Shown in pieces: positions 17,866-27,731 of a stretch of DNA of 64,000 nt. The first letter of the stretch is position 1; each line of letters starts with the position of its first letter. The notes beneath the pieces were generated by a model that made no database searches, was not told the DNA's origin, and was given only the letters and a program-made list of their open reading frames with translations. The stretch lies in assembly GCA_001464455.1 (NCBI GenBank), contig LNEI01000012.1:62001-126000 (forward strand), in the 5' to 3' direction. Made by a program: the position numbers and the translations under genes. The DNA comes from Acidobacteria bacterium Ga0077534 (GTDB lineage: Bacteria; Acidobacteriota; Blastocatellia; Pyrinomonadales; Pyrinomonadaceae).

Positions 17866-19749
17866 ATGTGTGGCATTGCTGGTTTCATCTCAAGGGGTCA
17901 AAATGACCGCGATCGTCGGGCGGCATTGCTCGACTCAATGTGTCGCGTGATCACCCACCGCGGCCCCGATGAGCAGGGAACTGCGATCGAGGGCAGGGCC
18001 GCAATGGGAATGCGCCGTCTGTCGATCATCGATCTCGCTACGGGCCAGCAGCCAATTTACAATTCGGATCGGACAAAACTGATCGTATTCAACGGCGAGA
18101 TATACAATTATCGCGAACTGAAAACGGAACTCGAACAACGCGGTTTTAAGTTCAAAACGAACTCCGACACCGAAACGATCCTTCACGCTTTTGACGCATT
18201 CGGCCCAGACTGCTTAAGAAAATTACGCGGGATGTTTGCCTTTGCGATCTGGGATATCGTTGAGCAGTCACTCTTCATCGCTCGTGACCGGGTTGGGAAA
18301 AAACCGCTGTTCTACACAATTACTGATTCTGGTGAATTTGTTTACGGTTCAGAGATCAAGGTCTTGCTTGAGCACGGTGGAGTCAGACGGTCAATTGATA
18401 ATGGAGCTCTGGATTCATACCTAACTTTCGGATATGTCCCCGAAAACCTCTGTATCTTCCAAGGCGTCAAGAAACTCGAACCAGGGCATTTTCTCATTTT
18501 CAAAGATGGAGAAGTTCGGACGGAACGCTATTGGGACTTCGATTTTTCCCAGGATAAATTGACAGGAACTGAGGACGAGATCGCGGCGGAACTGCTTGAG
18601 AAGCTTCGTGAGGCGGTTCGCATAAGGTTGATCTCGGAAGTTCCCCTTGGTGCCTTCCTGTCGGGCGGCGTCGATTCGAGCGCGATCGTCGGATTAATGT
18701 CTCAAGTCATCGATCAGCCTGTTAAGACATTTTCGATCGGCTTTAACGAGGACAGTTTTAACGAACTGAAATATGCAAGGGCGACTGCAAAGCACTTCAA
18801 CACCGATCATCATGAGTTCATCCTGACGCCGGATTTCGTTGACATTGTCGATGATCTCGTGTGGCATTTTGATGAGCCGTTTTCGGATCAGAGCTCCTTA
18901 GCGACCTTTATGGTCGCAAAAATGGCCCGTGAATTTGTGACCGTCGTTCTCTCAGGAGATGGTGGCGATGAGCTATTTGCGGGTTACACGCGTTATGTAA
19001 TCGATCAGTCGCGAAACGGATTCGGCAAGCTGCCCAGATCGCTTCGCCAAAACATACTTCGTCCGCTCAGCGAAACGTTGCCGAACGGAGCTCGTGGAAA
19101 GAATTTTCTTTTCAATATCTCGCTTGATGCGGCGGCACGATACATCGACTCTATCTCACATTTCAACGGGCCGAGACGGCGAAAGCTCTACTCGTCGGAA
19201 ATAAGAACGAAGATGAACGGAAGCTTCGAACTTGGCGAGAAGACGTTTCAACAGATCGCCGGAAGCTCAAATACCGAAGATCCTATAGAGGAATTGCTAT
19301 ATCTTGATAGCAAAACCTACTTGCCCGCCGATATTCTGACCAAAGTCGACCGCATGACCATGGCGTCATCACTTGAAGCTCGTAGCCCTCTCCTGGACAA
19401 CGAACTGATCGAGTTTGTTTCACGAATCCCGTCAGGCTTGAAGCTTCGCGGAAAAGAAACCAAGTACATTTTCAAGAAAGCCGTCGAAGGCTTTGTTCCG
19501 AGGGAAATTCTATATCGAGAAAAGCAGGGCTTTGGAGTTCCGATAGGGGAGTGGATCAATACGAGGCTTAAGGACCGCATTGTTGGCGATCTGCTTGAAC
19601 AACGCTCAATAGAACGGGGATATTTTGATGCCAGCTACGTGAGGGTCCTCATTGATGAGCACGCCAAAGGAAGACGTGACCACTCGAATCCGCTTTGGAC
19701 ACTTTGGATGCTGGAACTGTGGCACCGCCGCTATATTGATAACGCATAA
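17866..19749 (+). CDS. AsnB-type glutamine-dependent amidotransferase (copy 1)
   Basis: Asparagine-synthase-like enzyme of 627 aa. Cys2 (MCGIAGF) is the N-terminal nucleophile of the class II glutaminase, followed by THRGPDEQG, FNGEIYNYRELK and RGMFAFAIWD. The C-terminal ATP pyrophosphatase has SGGVDSSA starting near residue 266 and SGDGGDELFAGYTRY. It starts three bases after the flippase stop. Inside polysaccharide loci such proteins are usually assigned to amidation of sugar carboxylates or to exosortase-linked clusters rather than asparagine supply. A related enzyme of almost identical domain spacing is encoded at 31767. Confidence 0.88.
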   Translation: MCGIAGFISRGQNDRDRRAALLDSMCRVITHRGPDEQGTAIEGRAAMGMRRLSIIDLATGQQPIYNSDRTKLIVFNGEIYNYRELKTELEQRGFKFKTNSDTETILHAFDAFGPDCLRKLRGMFAFAIWDIVEQSLFIARDRVGKKPLFYTITDSGEFVYGSEIKVLLEHGGVRRSIDNGALDSYLTFGYVPENLCIFQGVKKLEPGHFLIFKDGEVRTERYWDFDFSQDKLTGTEDEIAAELLEKLREAVRIRLISEVPLGAFLSGGVDSSAIVGLMSQVIDQPVKTFSIGFNEDSFNELKYARATAKHFNTDHHEFILTPDFVDIVDDLVWHFDEPFSDQSSLATFMVAKMAREFVTVVLSGDGGDELFAGYTRYVIDQSRNGFGKLPRSLRQNILRPLSETLPNGARGKNFLFNISLDAAARYIDSISHFNGPRRRKLYSSEIRTKMNGSFELGEKTFQQIAGSSNTEDPIEELLYLDSKTYLPADILTKVDRMTMASSLEARSPLLDNELIEFVSRIPSGLKLRGKETKYIFKKAVEGFVPREILYREKQGFGVPIGEWINTRLKDRIVGDLLEQRSIERGYFDASYVRVLIDEHAKGRRDHSNPLWTLWMLELWHRRYIDNA

Positions 19750-19751
19750 GG

Positions 19752-20927
19752 ATGCAGAGCACACCATCAAACCTAACAAAGTTACGATGGAGCCTTCCGT
19801 GGCTCGCTCGTTACCCGTTTGCGCGGGCGCGGGCGTTGTTCGAAATGAATGCATTCGAAAAGAAGCACGTTATCATTACGGTCGCAAACCATTTCGAACC
19901 AGGATGGAGTACTAATGGTTTTCTCGATAAGAAGACGCAGGTGAGGCGCCTTAAGGACTATCGAGAGCGTTTCAAGGCAGAGGCGGGAACGGTGCTGGAC
20001 AGCGATGGAACGCCATTTCGACATACAAACTTCTATCCGATCGAACAGTATGATCGAGATCTGCTTGAAATAATGTCCGAAATGCAGGCCGAGGGGCTTG
20101 GCGAGGTCGAGATCCACATGCACCACGAAGGTGATGATCCCGATACACCAGAGAATGTTGAGCGGACGCTCGTCACGTACCGCGACATTCTCGCTGAACG
20201 GCACCAGCTGCTATCGCAAATGGACGGGACCGGGCAGCCCATGTATGCATTTGTGCACGGAAACCTCGCTCTCGCCAATTCATGCGGAGGAAGATTCTGC
20301 GGTGTCGACAACGAGATGCAGATCTTGCAGGATACGGGCTGCTATGCCGACATGACGCTCCCGTCCGCTCCCGATCAATCGCAGGTGCCGATGATCAATC
20401 AGATATATGAGTGTGGTAACCCGCTCGATGAGGCCGTACCGCACAGATCCGGAACTCGCGTCGCAGTTAACGGAAACGAGCCTGTATTGCCACTGATATT
20501 CACCGGGCCGCTGGTGTTTAACTGGACCCGGCGGATAGCTGGTTTGCCGTTTCCGCGAATTGATGACAGCGCGTTAGCGGCAAACCAGCCCATGGACGCT
20601 GCCAGATTCCGGCGGTGGCGTTCTGCGAACATCACGGTTGACGGACGCCCGGAGTGGGTTTTCATCAAGTTGTACTGTCATGGCTTCTTTGATTACGACC
20701 AATCGGCGACGATCGGAGAAGATGCGAGGAGATTCTTCGGCGATCTGATAGAGGACGCCGAGCGGAGTTCCCGCTACAAGATACATTTCGCCAGTGCTCG
20801 CGAGGCCTTTAATATGGTTCTTGCAGCGATCGACGGCAAGAGTGGCGACCCTAACCACTATCGCGATCACCGCTTGCAGTCGATCATGAAAAAGGGGTTA
20901 ACGGTCGAGGCGGCCAGAGCTCTATGA
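19752..20927 (+). CDS. polysaccharide-deacetylase-like protein of the polymer locus
   Basis: A 391-aa protein that I assign only tentatively to the NodB-like deacetylase fold. The N-terminal VIITVANHFEPGWS and the later EIHMHHEGDDPD (two His and acidic residues, a possible metal site) resemble the first strand and HxxxH-type ligands of that fold. The usual TFDDG motif is absent. It has no signal peptide, so if active it would act inside the cell or on the lipid-linked intermediate. It starts two bases after the amidotransferase stop and overlaps the heparinase-like gene by an ATGA, so it clearly belongs to the operon. It could also be a divergent hydrolase. Confidence 0.55.
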   Translation: MQSTPSNLTKLRWSLPWLARYPFARARALFEMNAFEKKHVIITVANHFEPGWSTNGFLDKKTQVRRLKDYRERFKAEAGTVLDSDGTPFRHTNFYPIEQYDRDLLEIMSEMQAEGLGEVEIHMHHEGDDPDTPENVERTLVTYRDILAERHQLLSQMDGTGQPMYAFVHGNLALANSCGGRFCGVDNEMQILQDTGCYADMTLPSAPDQSQVPMINQIYECGNPLDEAVPHRSGTRVAVNGNEPVLPLIFTGPLVFNWTRRIAGLPFPRIDDSALAANQPMDAARFRRWRSANITVDGRPEWVFIKLYCHGFFDYDQSATIGEDARRFFGDLIEDAERSSRYKIHFASAREAFNMVLAAIDGKSGDPNHYRDHRLQSIMKKGLTVEAARAL

Positions 20928-23377
20928 TCGATGTTTCGATGACAAACCCGATAGAAAAGCTTAAGAAAGTGAGCAGCCTTGACGAGGTTTTCACTCGTGG
21001 TGGCCAGGCGCTTTCGGCTTACAGAGAGCAAAGAAAGGGCGGGGCCGCTGTACCAAGCGACGCTGACCTGGCCAGGCTGATTGACCAAACGCAGTTTGGC
21101 TCAACACCGATAATTCCCGAAACTCTCTGGAGCAAGTTCTATACGAATGGAGCGGAAAAGTTTTTTCCCACCTTTAGAGATACCGAAGGGGCGAGCACGC
21201 AGTTCCGCAAAACTTTCGCAGCAAGTGCAAATAAGTTTATCGCCCTCGCCGAAAATCTTTGCGATGGCCGGATAGACCTGCTTGGGCTGAGAAACCTTTA
21301 CGTTGGGAGCGAGATAGACTGGCACCGGGATCCTCTGTCATCGAAACGTTCGCCGCTCAAGCACTGGAAGAAATTTGATGACCTCGACAGTACAGAGACC
21401 GGCAACAAGAAGGTTACGTGGGAGCTGAATCGCCATCAGCATTTTTTTACGCTCGGCGTTGCGTACTGGCTCACCCGGGACGAAAAATACGCTAGTCTTT
21501 ACGCATCACATCTCGATTCATGGATGCGGGATAATCCGCCGGGAATGGGGGTCAATTGGGCAAGCAGCCTTGAAGTAGGGTTCAGATCGATATCGTGGAT
21601 CTGGGCATTTCAATTTTTCAAGGAATCCGATAGCCTTACGCCAGCTCTTTTCCATCGGGCGCTCAAGTACCTCTACCTCCATGGGAAACATATCGAAAAG
21701 TATCTCTCGACCTATTACAGCCCAAATACCCACCTGACCGGCGAGGCCCTGGCTCTATATTACCTTGGGACTCAACTGCCGTTTTTTGAACGTTCGGCCC
21801 GCTGGCGAAAGCTGGGTGAAGACATCCTTTTTTCGGAAATCTCAAAACAGGTTTTGAGCGACGGGGTCTACTTCGAACAAAGCACGTGGTATCAGCGATA
21901 TACCGCAGAGTTTTTTATCCATTTCGTAGTACTTCGATCGCTTTGGGGAGAAGATCGAACCGATCGGGCTGGACTAAGACTTGAAGGTCGGCTTGAACAG
22001 TCGTTTGATTTTCTAATGCACGCTACGATGCCGGACGGAAGTACGCCGCTGATCGGGGATGACGATGGCGGGCGAATGCTGCCGCTTACAGGGGCCGCTC
22101 CCGACAATTTCAGAGGGACTCTGGCTCTCAGTGCAGTTCGGTTCGATCGGGGAGATCACAAACTGGTGAGCGGACGGGTAAGCGAAGAACTGTTTTGGCT
22201 GATGGGGCCCGATGCCATTCGATCCTATGAGGCTTTGGAGGCTATCGAACCTGCTGTTGGCTCAGCTGATTTTGCTTACGGCGGTTACTGCATCATGCGC
22301 GACGGTTGGGAAGCGACGGACAACGTAATGGTTGTTGACTGCGGCGAGGTTGGTTCGCTCGCCGGCGGGCATGGACATGCGGACGTTCTTTCGATCGAGG
22401 TCGCGGTGCGAGGCAGATCGCTTTTGGTTGACTCAGGAACCTACACTTATCACGAGACTCGGGAGCTGCGCGATTATTTCCGTTCGACCAGAGCCCATAA
22501 TACGCTCGAGGTCGATGGCGTTCCTTCCTCCGAACCCGCAACGGCATTTAGTTGGAAGTCGAGGGCTTCGAGCAAACGTGAAGAATGGATATCGACGGAA
22601 CGCTTCGATTACTTTTCCGGCTCGCATGACGGCTATGAAAGGCTTGATGATCCGGTCCTTCATCGCCGCAGTATTCTGTTTGTAAAAAATGACTACTGGA
22701 TCATTCGCGACATGGCCGAGGCAAAGGGCGAGCATAATTACAGCCTCAACTTCCATTTCGACAGCAACATACGAACCTCGATCGGCCACAACGGTAAATG
22801 GGTGGGTGGTGACGATCATCGGCTATATACCTTCGGCGACAACGGAACCTGGCAAGCTAAAGAGAGCTGGATATCGAAGAACCATGGCAGCCGTCTGAAC
22901 GCTCCGTTCATTCGGTTTGTGTCAACGGGTATCGGAACCCAAGAGTTTTTTTCGTTTCTGCTACCGGTCGATGCCGGACTAGATCCGCCGATGGTCGAAG
23001 AAGTTCCGATGGTCGCGGGCCGGGCATTTGTAATACGATATGCTGGATACAAAGACGTTTTTGTTGTCAACGACGAGCCAGGACAGGTTGTTGAGAATGG
23101 CATCTTCGATTCTGATTTCAAATATTCATGGGCCCGATTGAGCGATGACGCTGCAGTTCCTGAAGAGTTTATTTTGATCGATGGAACAATCCTGACCATT
23201 GAAGGAAATCGGGTATTGCACGGCAAGGCCCTTTCGGATGTCGCGATCAGGCGTTTTGGCAAGGACCTTTACATCAAGTCTGGCTCCGACACAAGCACGT
23301 TCGAACTTCGATTTGTCGACAGACGAAAAGCCGACCGCAGGCGTCCAGATTCCGATCGCCGCCAGTCCGATCAGTGA
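20924..23377 (+). CDS. heparinase II/III family protein
   Basis: An 817-aa protein with the alpha-toroid plus beta-sandwich layout of heparinase II/III lyases. The N-terminal ~350 residues are helical with Trp/Tyr-rich segments (YSPNTHLTGEALALYYLG, FEQSTWYQRYTAEFF). From about residue 450 the heparinase II/III-like domain is marked by GGHGHADVLSIEVAVRGRSLLVDSGTYTY and FRSTRAHNTLEVDG, where His and Tyr residues are the usual catalytic candidates. No signal peptide is seen. Such proteins are common next to asparagine-synthase-like genes in extracellular polymer loci, where they may trim uronic-acid-containing glycan. The C-terminal ~18 residues are an odd Arg/Asp-rich tail. It overlaps both neighbours by 4 bases. 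Confidence 0.87.
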   Translation: MIDVSMTNPIEKLKKVSSLDEVFTRGGQALSAYREQRKGGAAVPSDADLARLIDQTQFGSTPIIPETLWSKFYTNGAEKFFPTFRDTEGASTQFRKTFAASANKFIALAENLCDGRIDLLGLRNLYVGSEIDWHRDPLSSKRSPLKHWKKFDDLDSTETGNKKVTWELNRHQHFFTLGVAYWLTRDEKYASLYASHLDSWMRDNPPGMGVNWASSLEVGFRSISWIWAFQFFKESDSLTPALFHRALKYLYLHGKHIEKYLSTYYSPNTHLTGEALALYYLGTQLPFFERSARWRKLGEDILFSEISKQVLSDGVYFEQSTWYQRYTAEFFIHFVVLRSLWGEDRTDRAGLRLEGRLEQSFDFLMHATMPDGSTPLIGDDDGGRMLPLTGAAPDNFRGTLALSAVRFDRGDHKLVSGRVSEELFWLMGPDAIRSYEALEAIEPAVGSADFAYGGYCIMRDGWEATDNVMVVDCGEVGSLAGGHGHADVLSIEVAVRGRSLLVDSGTYTYHETRELRDYFRSTRAHNTLEVDGVPSSEPATAFSWKSRASSKREEWISTERFDYFSGSHDGYERLDDPVLHRRSILFVKNDYWIIRDMAEAKGEHNYSLNFHFDSNIRTSIGHNGKWVGGDDHRLYTFGDNGTWQAKESWISKNHGSRLNAPFIRFVSTGIGTQEFFSFLLPVDAGLDPPMVEEVPMVAGRAFVIRYAGYKDVFVVNDEPGQVVENGIFDSDFKYSWARLSDDAAVPEEFILIDGTILTIEGNRVLHGKALSDVAIRRFGKDLYIKSGSDTSTFELRFVDRRKADRRRPDSDRRQSDQ

Positions 23378-24492
23378 AGAAACGAGTTCTCCAATTTATC
23401 GGCAGCTTTAACCAGGGCGGTTCCGAGCGTCAGGCGGTTGCCTTGACCCGACTACTTAGCGAAGAAAGTTCCTACGAAACAAGAGTTGCGGTCCTCAGCG
23501 GTGAAGGCGTGCTGCGAGCCGAGGTCGAGCGGCTCGGCATGGCCGATATTCCTGAGTTTCCCCTTTCATCCTTTTTCTCGGCGGGATTTCTACGTCAGGT
23601 CGTGCGGTGCAGCGAATATTTGCGCTCAAATAATATCGACCTCGTCCACACCCACGACTTTTACACCAACGTATTCGGAATGACCGCCGCCCGGCTCGCC
23701 GGAGTCAAAGCCAAAGTCGCTTCGAAACGCGAAACTCTCGGCATGCGTACCCCAAATCAGGTGCGAGTCGAAAAATTTGCTTTCGCGATGGCCGACGCGA
23801 TCGTCATTAATTCCGAGGCCGTTAGAGACTATCTTCGCAAGGTGGGCGTGGCGGCGAAAAAGCTTTCGCTGATCTATAACGGACTCGACGTCGATCGCTT
23901 CGAGAGATCGCAGTCTGCGGATCTGCGCGTAGAACATCAGATCTCCGATGACGCCCCGGTCGTGACGCTCGTCGCAAACCTGCGGCACCACGTGAAGAAC
24001 GTGCCGATGCTGCTTAAGGCCGCAAAGACCGTTATCGAATCGTCGCCAAATGCTGTTTTCGTGATCGCCGGAGAAGGAGAACTCCAAACTGAACTCGAGC
24101 AATTGGCAAGCGGCCTGAATATCACCTCGAACGTCAAATTCCTTGGCCGCTGCTCTGACGTTCCCGCTTTGCTTTCGATCTCAGATATCTGCGTGCTCAC
24201 ATCAACTGCAGAGGGCTTTTCGAACTCGATACTCGAGTACATGGCGGCCGGCAAGCCTGTTATCGCGACAGATGTCGGCGGTGCCCGCGAAGTGGTCAAA
24301 CACGGCGTTACCGGATACCTGGTCGCGTCCGACGACCACCAGAAACTTGCCGAGCATCTACTGGAGCTCGTCAACGATAATGTCCGGTCCGCCGAATTCG
24401 GCGAGGCCGGCCGTAAGATCGTCAAAGAGCGGTTTTCCGAGAAAGCACAGCTTGAGAGTACCCTTGCCTTGTACGATTCTCTTCTAAAGTAA
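23374..24492 (+). CDS. GT4 family glycosyltransferase
   Basis: GT-B fold retaining glycosyltransferase, 372 aa. The N-terminal FIGSFNQGGSERQAVAL is the acceptor-side glycine-rich loop. The C-terminal donor domain carries VIAGEGELQTELEQL, VKFLGRCSDVPALL and the E-x7-E signature TAEGFSNSILEYMAAGKPVIATDVGGAREVV. The GTG start overlaps the stop of the heparinase-like gene. It probably extends the repeat unit of the block-1 polysaccharide using a nucleotide sugar. The sugar is unknown. Confidence 0.88.
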   Translation: MKKRVLQFIGSFNQGGSERQAVALTRLLSEESSYETRVAVLSGEGVLRAEVERLGMADIPEFPLSSFFSAGFLRQVVRCSEYLRSNNIDLVHTHDFYTNVFGMTAARLAGVKAKVASKRETLGMRTPNQVRVEKFAFAMADAIVINSEAVRDYLRKVGVAAKKLSLIYNGLDVDRFERSQSADLRVEHQISDDAPVVTLVANLRHHVKNVPMLLKAAKTVIESSPNAVFVIAGEGELQTELEQLASGLNITSNVKFLGRCSDVPALLSISDICVLTSTAEGFSNSILEYMAAGKPVIATDVGGAREVVKHGVTGYLVASDDHQKLAEHLLELVNDNVRSAEFGEAGRKIVKERFSEKAQLESTLALYDSLLK

Positions 24493-24499
24493 ACAAACG

Positions 24500-25543
24500 A
24501 TGCCGCTTAATGTTCTACAACTGGGGCCATATCCTCCGCCGGAAGGCGGCGTGAGCCGGAATATGCTCGCGATCCGCGACGGGCTCGTCCGGGCCGGGGC
24601 GAAGTGCTCCATAATTGCCACATCTCGCAGCCTGGCTCCGCGTGACGAAGAAAACGTTTACCATCCAAGCTCGGCGGCCGAACTTTTGAAGCTGCTCTTT
24701 TCAATAGATTTCGACGTTCTTCACCTGCACGTCGGCGGCGATATTGACCGGCGGATACTGAGCCTCGCTGCGGCGGCGACGGCAGCGGCCCGGCGGAAAA
24801 GCGTCCTGACCGTTCACTCCGGGGCTTTCCCGCTTTCACCGGAAGCCAAAGCGGCGCGTTCCGTTTCGCTTCGCGGCCTTATCTTTCGGCAGTTCGGGCG
24901 GCTGATCGCTGTGAATGACGATCTGGCGGACGTCTTCAAAAGATTTGGCGTTGCCGAGGATCGCATTCGAAAGGTCCTGCCTTTCGCTCTCACCCGCCCC
25001 GATCCGGCGGTCGGCCTGCCCGACGACATTCGGGAATTCTTTCAGGCCCATTCGCCCATCCTGCTCTCTGTCGGCGGTCTGGAACCTGACTACGATCCGA
25101 TGCTCCAGATAAGGGCGATGGAAACCGTTGCTAGTGAAATGCCGAAAGCTGGCCTCATAATGGTCGGCGACGGTTCCATGCGCGACGTCGTTCACCATAG
25201 CGTGTCCGCTTCGTCCGCGGCTCCGAATATATACCTCGCCGGTAATGTCGATCACGCCGTGACCCTGCACCTGATCGAGCGGGCCGACGTGCTACTTCGG
25301 ACGACGCTTTTTGATGGCGACGCGATCTCGATCCGCGAAGCCCTTTTCCTCGGAACGCGGGTGATCGCTACCGAGAACGGAATGCGGCCCGAAGGTGTGC
25401 ACCTAATGCCTGTCGGCGATGCGGCAAAATTGGTCGAGCTGATACGCGAGGTTGCCAGCCAACCAAAGGAACGCAAGCCGCCTGCATCGTCTGACCTGTC
25501 AAATATCGATAAAGTGATAGAGATCTATCACGAACTTACCTAG
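24500..25543 (+). CDS. GT4-like glycosyltransferase
   Basis: GT-B fold glycosyltransferase, 347 aa, starting seven bases after the previous glycosyltransferase. The N-terminus LGPYPPPEGGVSRNMLAI is typical of family 4 acceptor loops. The donor half has LLSVGGLEPDYDPMLQI, MVGDGSMRDVV and ISIREALFLGTRVIATENG, with the second Glu of the usual signature in REAL. The last gene of block 1. Its 3' end overlaps the convergent beta-helix gene by 8 bases, so the operon ends without a spacer. Confidence 0.85.
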   Translation: MPLNVLQLGPYPPPEGGVSRNMLAIRDGLVRAGAKCSIIATSRSLAPRDEENVYHPSSAAELLKLLFSIDFDVLHLHVGGDIDRRILSLAAAATAAARRKSVLTVHSGAFPLSPEAKAARSVSLRGLIFRQFGRLIAVNDDLADVFKRFGVAEDRIRKVLPFALTRPDPAVGLPDDIREFFQAHSPILLSVGGLEPDYDPMLQIRAMETVASEMPKAGLIMVGDGSMRDVVHHSVSASSAAPNIYLAGNVDHAVTLHLIERADVLLRTTLFDGDAISIREALFLGTRVIATENGMRPEGVHLMPVGDAAKLVELIREVASQPKERKPPASSDLSNIDKVIEIYHELT

Positions 25544-27128
25544 CCGGAGCGAAGAGGCTGCTGCCCGGATCCTTGCCGGCCGAGCCTTTCCCGCGAAACC
25601 TGCTGCCTGCACCAAGCCGAAAGTTCTTTTCAGCCGCGTTCTCGAAACCTATTTCATCGAGAGTCGGTACGAGTTGATTGCCCTCGGGGAAGGCGAAATC
25701 GCTGTTGGGGACGCGGTTGAGATTCATTATCAGGTTGTTCCTGATCATCGAACGTGCAGAAGCACCTCTCGTGTCGATGCCGTGAAAGCCGTAGTCGCCG
25801 TGGTTTACGATATTGTCGCGGAAGGCGAATGACTTCGGCGGCGTGCCGTAGAAAATGATAACGCTGCCCGAGTTGAACGAGGTGTTATTGGCGATCGTTA
25901 TCCCTTCGCCGTCGGCGACCTGTATCAGATAGCCTTTTCCGATAAACCCTTTACTGCCTGAGATATTCAGGAACAGATTATTCTCGATCGTCAGGTTTTT
26001 AAGCGTCTGGCTTGGGTAAGTGTCGTCTTTGCCGAGGATGTTGATGCCGTCGCCCGAGCCGTCGATCACGTTGTCTTTGATAACGGTGTCTTCGATCGTG
26101 GAGAATGTCGCTTTGCCATCCTGATTTCGTACGGTTATCCGAAACGCCGAGCCTTCCCAGTTGTTTCGTAGGTAATTCCCGACAAACTGCACCCGTTTTG
26201 AGTTCTTTAGCTCGAAAAGGGTCTTGACCGTCACGCCCGTGCGCCATGCTTCGGGTTTGTTGAGTTCGTTTCCGCGGATCTCGATGTCCGAAGGGATCAG
26301 GTCGACGCTGTCCGGGTCGGCACCGCCGAACATTATGTTTTCGGCTCCGCCCTCGATGTAATTGTTGATGATCTTGATGTTACGCGTGCCGGTCCAGCCG
26401 CAGATGCCCTGCGTTTCTTCCTGCGCGTAGGCAAAGCCCTCGATGTAGCTGTTGGTGATAACGGTATCGGCGCTGTTAAGAGCGATACCGCGTCGCACCT
26501 TACCCTTCGAACGGTTTGAGGTAATGTAAGACCGGTCGATCTCGAGGTGATGCGGCAGGTTTGCCGAGGTTTCGCCGTTTCCTAGCTGGATCAGGCCGTA
26601 ATTGTAGGCGGGGCCTGACGAGACGAATTCGATACCGACGAACCGGTAATGGTGAGCTCCCTTTACCGCCGAGACCGCCGGGCGGCCGAGCATTCCGGCC
26701 GTGATCGTGGCCATCGACGAACGCTGCGCAGGCGAGACGCGCTGGCCCTCGGGCAGTTTGTCGGCGGCAGACGAGCGGATGGTAACAAAATCGGTGTGCG
26801 GTTTATTTGGCAGCGTGATCGTGCCTGGATAGACCGCTCCGGCCTGAAGCTCCACGATGTCGCCGCTCTGTGCGATCTCCAATGCCGATTGTACGTTCCC
26901 GCCCGGCGGCACCTTGATCACACGCCCCGCCGAAGTGGCCTCGATCGTTGGCTGCTCCCAAAACAAGCCAAACTGATCATAATTCCACTCATACGCCGCC
27001 GCCCCTAAAGCGAGCGTTGTAATTAATAAGGCCGCGATCGCCCCCACGAGCAAACGCCCGAGCGGCCTCTTTTTAACGTTCTTCTGTTTTACTCTTACCG
27101 AATTCACTACTATTGTCTCATTCACCAT
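25536..27128 (-). CDS. membrane-anchored right-handed beta-helix protein
   Basis: A 530-aa protein with one N-terminal hydrophobic helix (GRLLVGAIAALLITTLALGAAAY, about residues 24-46) that works as a signal anchor, placing the rest outside the membrane. From about residue 70 it starts with the pectate-lyase-type GGNVQSALEIAQSGDIVELQAG strand. Many NN-type coils follow (IINNYIEGG, IENNLFLNIS, IANNTSFNSG, IRNNLIMNL), which mark a parallel beta-helix. Proteins of this shape are polysaccharide lyases, epimerases or mannuronan-type modifying enzymes. It opposes the polysaccharide operon and probably acts on its product. Its first 56 codons are duplicated at 27732-27902. Confidence 0.82.
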   Translation of the reverse strand: MVNETIVVNSVRVKQKNVKKRPLGRLLVGAIAALLITTLALGAAAYEWNYDQFGLFWEQPTIEATSAGRVIKVPPGGNVQSALEIAQSGDIVELQAGAVYPGTITLPNKPHTDFVTIRSSAADKLPEGQRVSPAQRSSMATITAGMLGRPAVSAVKGAHHYRFVGIEFVSSGPAYNYGLIQLGNGETSANLPHHLEIDRSYITSNRSKGKVRRGIALNSADTVITNSYIEGFAYAQEETQGICGWTGTRNIKIINNYIEGGAENIMFGGADPDSVDLIPSDIEIRGNELNKPEAWRTGVTVKTLFELKNSKRVQFVGNYLRNNWEGSAFRITVRNQDGKATFSTIEDTVIKDNVIDGSGDGINILGKDDTYPSQTLKNLTIENNLFLNISGSKGFIGKGYLIQVADGEGITIANNTSFNSGSVIIFYGTPPKSFAFRDNIVNHGDYGFHGIDTRGASARSMIRNNLIMNLNRVPNSDFAFPEGNQLVPTLDEIGFENAAEKNFRLGAGSRFRGKGSAGKDPGSSLFAPAR

Positions 27129-27614
27129 ACAGTAATAGTTCTAAAACCCAGCAAAATCCTGTTAACTGCGGCGCCAACGCGGCATTTGACCGCTCCGTCA
27201 AGCCGTTCCACTTCGCTGCTGAAAGTGGAACGACCTAAGTGTATTGTCACGTTACACTTACGGCGAAAAATCGTTCCACTTGCAGAAAAGCCTTTACCTG
27301 GAGATGGAACGACGAGAACACTCGGCTTCGATATTCTAGTAGTGGGTGAGTTTGAATAATGATCGCCGTTGCCTTTAGGCAACGGTTGAGAAGTTTTAAC
27401 GCGCCTCTCCGCCAAAAGCCGACGCAGTCGGCTTTTGGCGGGAGCATCGATGAGAGAACTTCTAATCCCTCGGCTGAAGCCGCCGGCAATACATGATCAC
27501 TTTTTTGAAACAGACCCATTACCGATATTCTTCTTTCGTCGAACAAGATCTATGATATTCTGCGAATTGCACAGCTTAGTGAGCGTAACACGGATGCAAC
27601 AAAATGTCAAGAAA
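26959..27614. repeat. copy A of a ~656-bp direct duplication
   Basis: Bases 26959-27614 recur at 27733-28389 in the same orientation with a constant offset of 774-775 bases and high identity. Copy A contains the 5' end of the beta-helix gene and its whole upstream region. The upstream region holds four hairpins: 27204-27232 (cgttccactt/aagtggaacg), 27271-27313, 27366-27385 (ccgttgcc-ttta-ggcaacgg) and 27409-27441 (14-bp stem, cgcag loop). The 603-base non-coding stretch after 27128 is otherwise empty of genes; small frames in it are repeat-derived. Confidence 0.92.
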
Positions 27615-27651
27615 TAGACTGCAATTCCGTGTTCACGACCGAAGAGAAGAT

Positions 27652-27723
27652 GGGGTTAGTCATGCAAAATTACAATTATCAATCTATTCGCTTTTGGAAT
27701 TGCAAGATTGCATGACTGACCCC
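27652..27723. repeat. inverted-repeat element, intact copy 1
   Basis: The left arm starts ggggttagtcatgcaa and the right arm ends ttgcatgactgacccc; about 26 bases on each side pair around a short loop. It lies exactly between the two copies of the 656-bp duplication. Related copies are at 29114-29138 (one arm) and 29746-29828. It resembles a MITE or long palindrome. Confidence 0.75.
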
Positions 27724-27731
27724 TGTCCCTT

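Noticed and set aside
27122-27546. Minus-strand open frames of ~95-100 codons in copy A of the duplication
   Set aside because: They run through palindromic repeats, lack ribosome-binding sites and are not preserved as equal frames in copy B.
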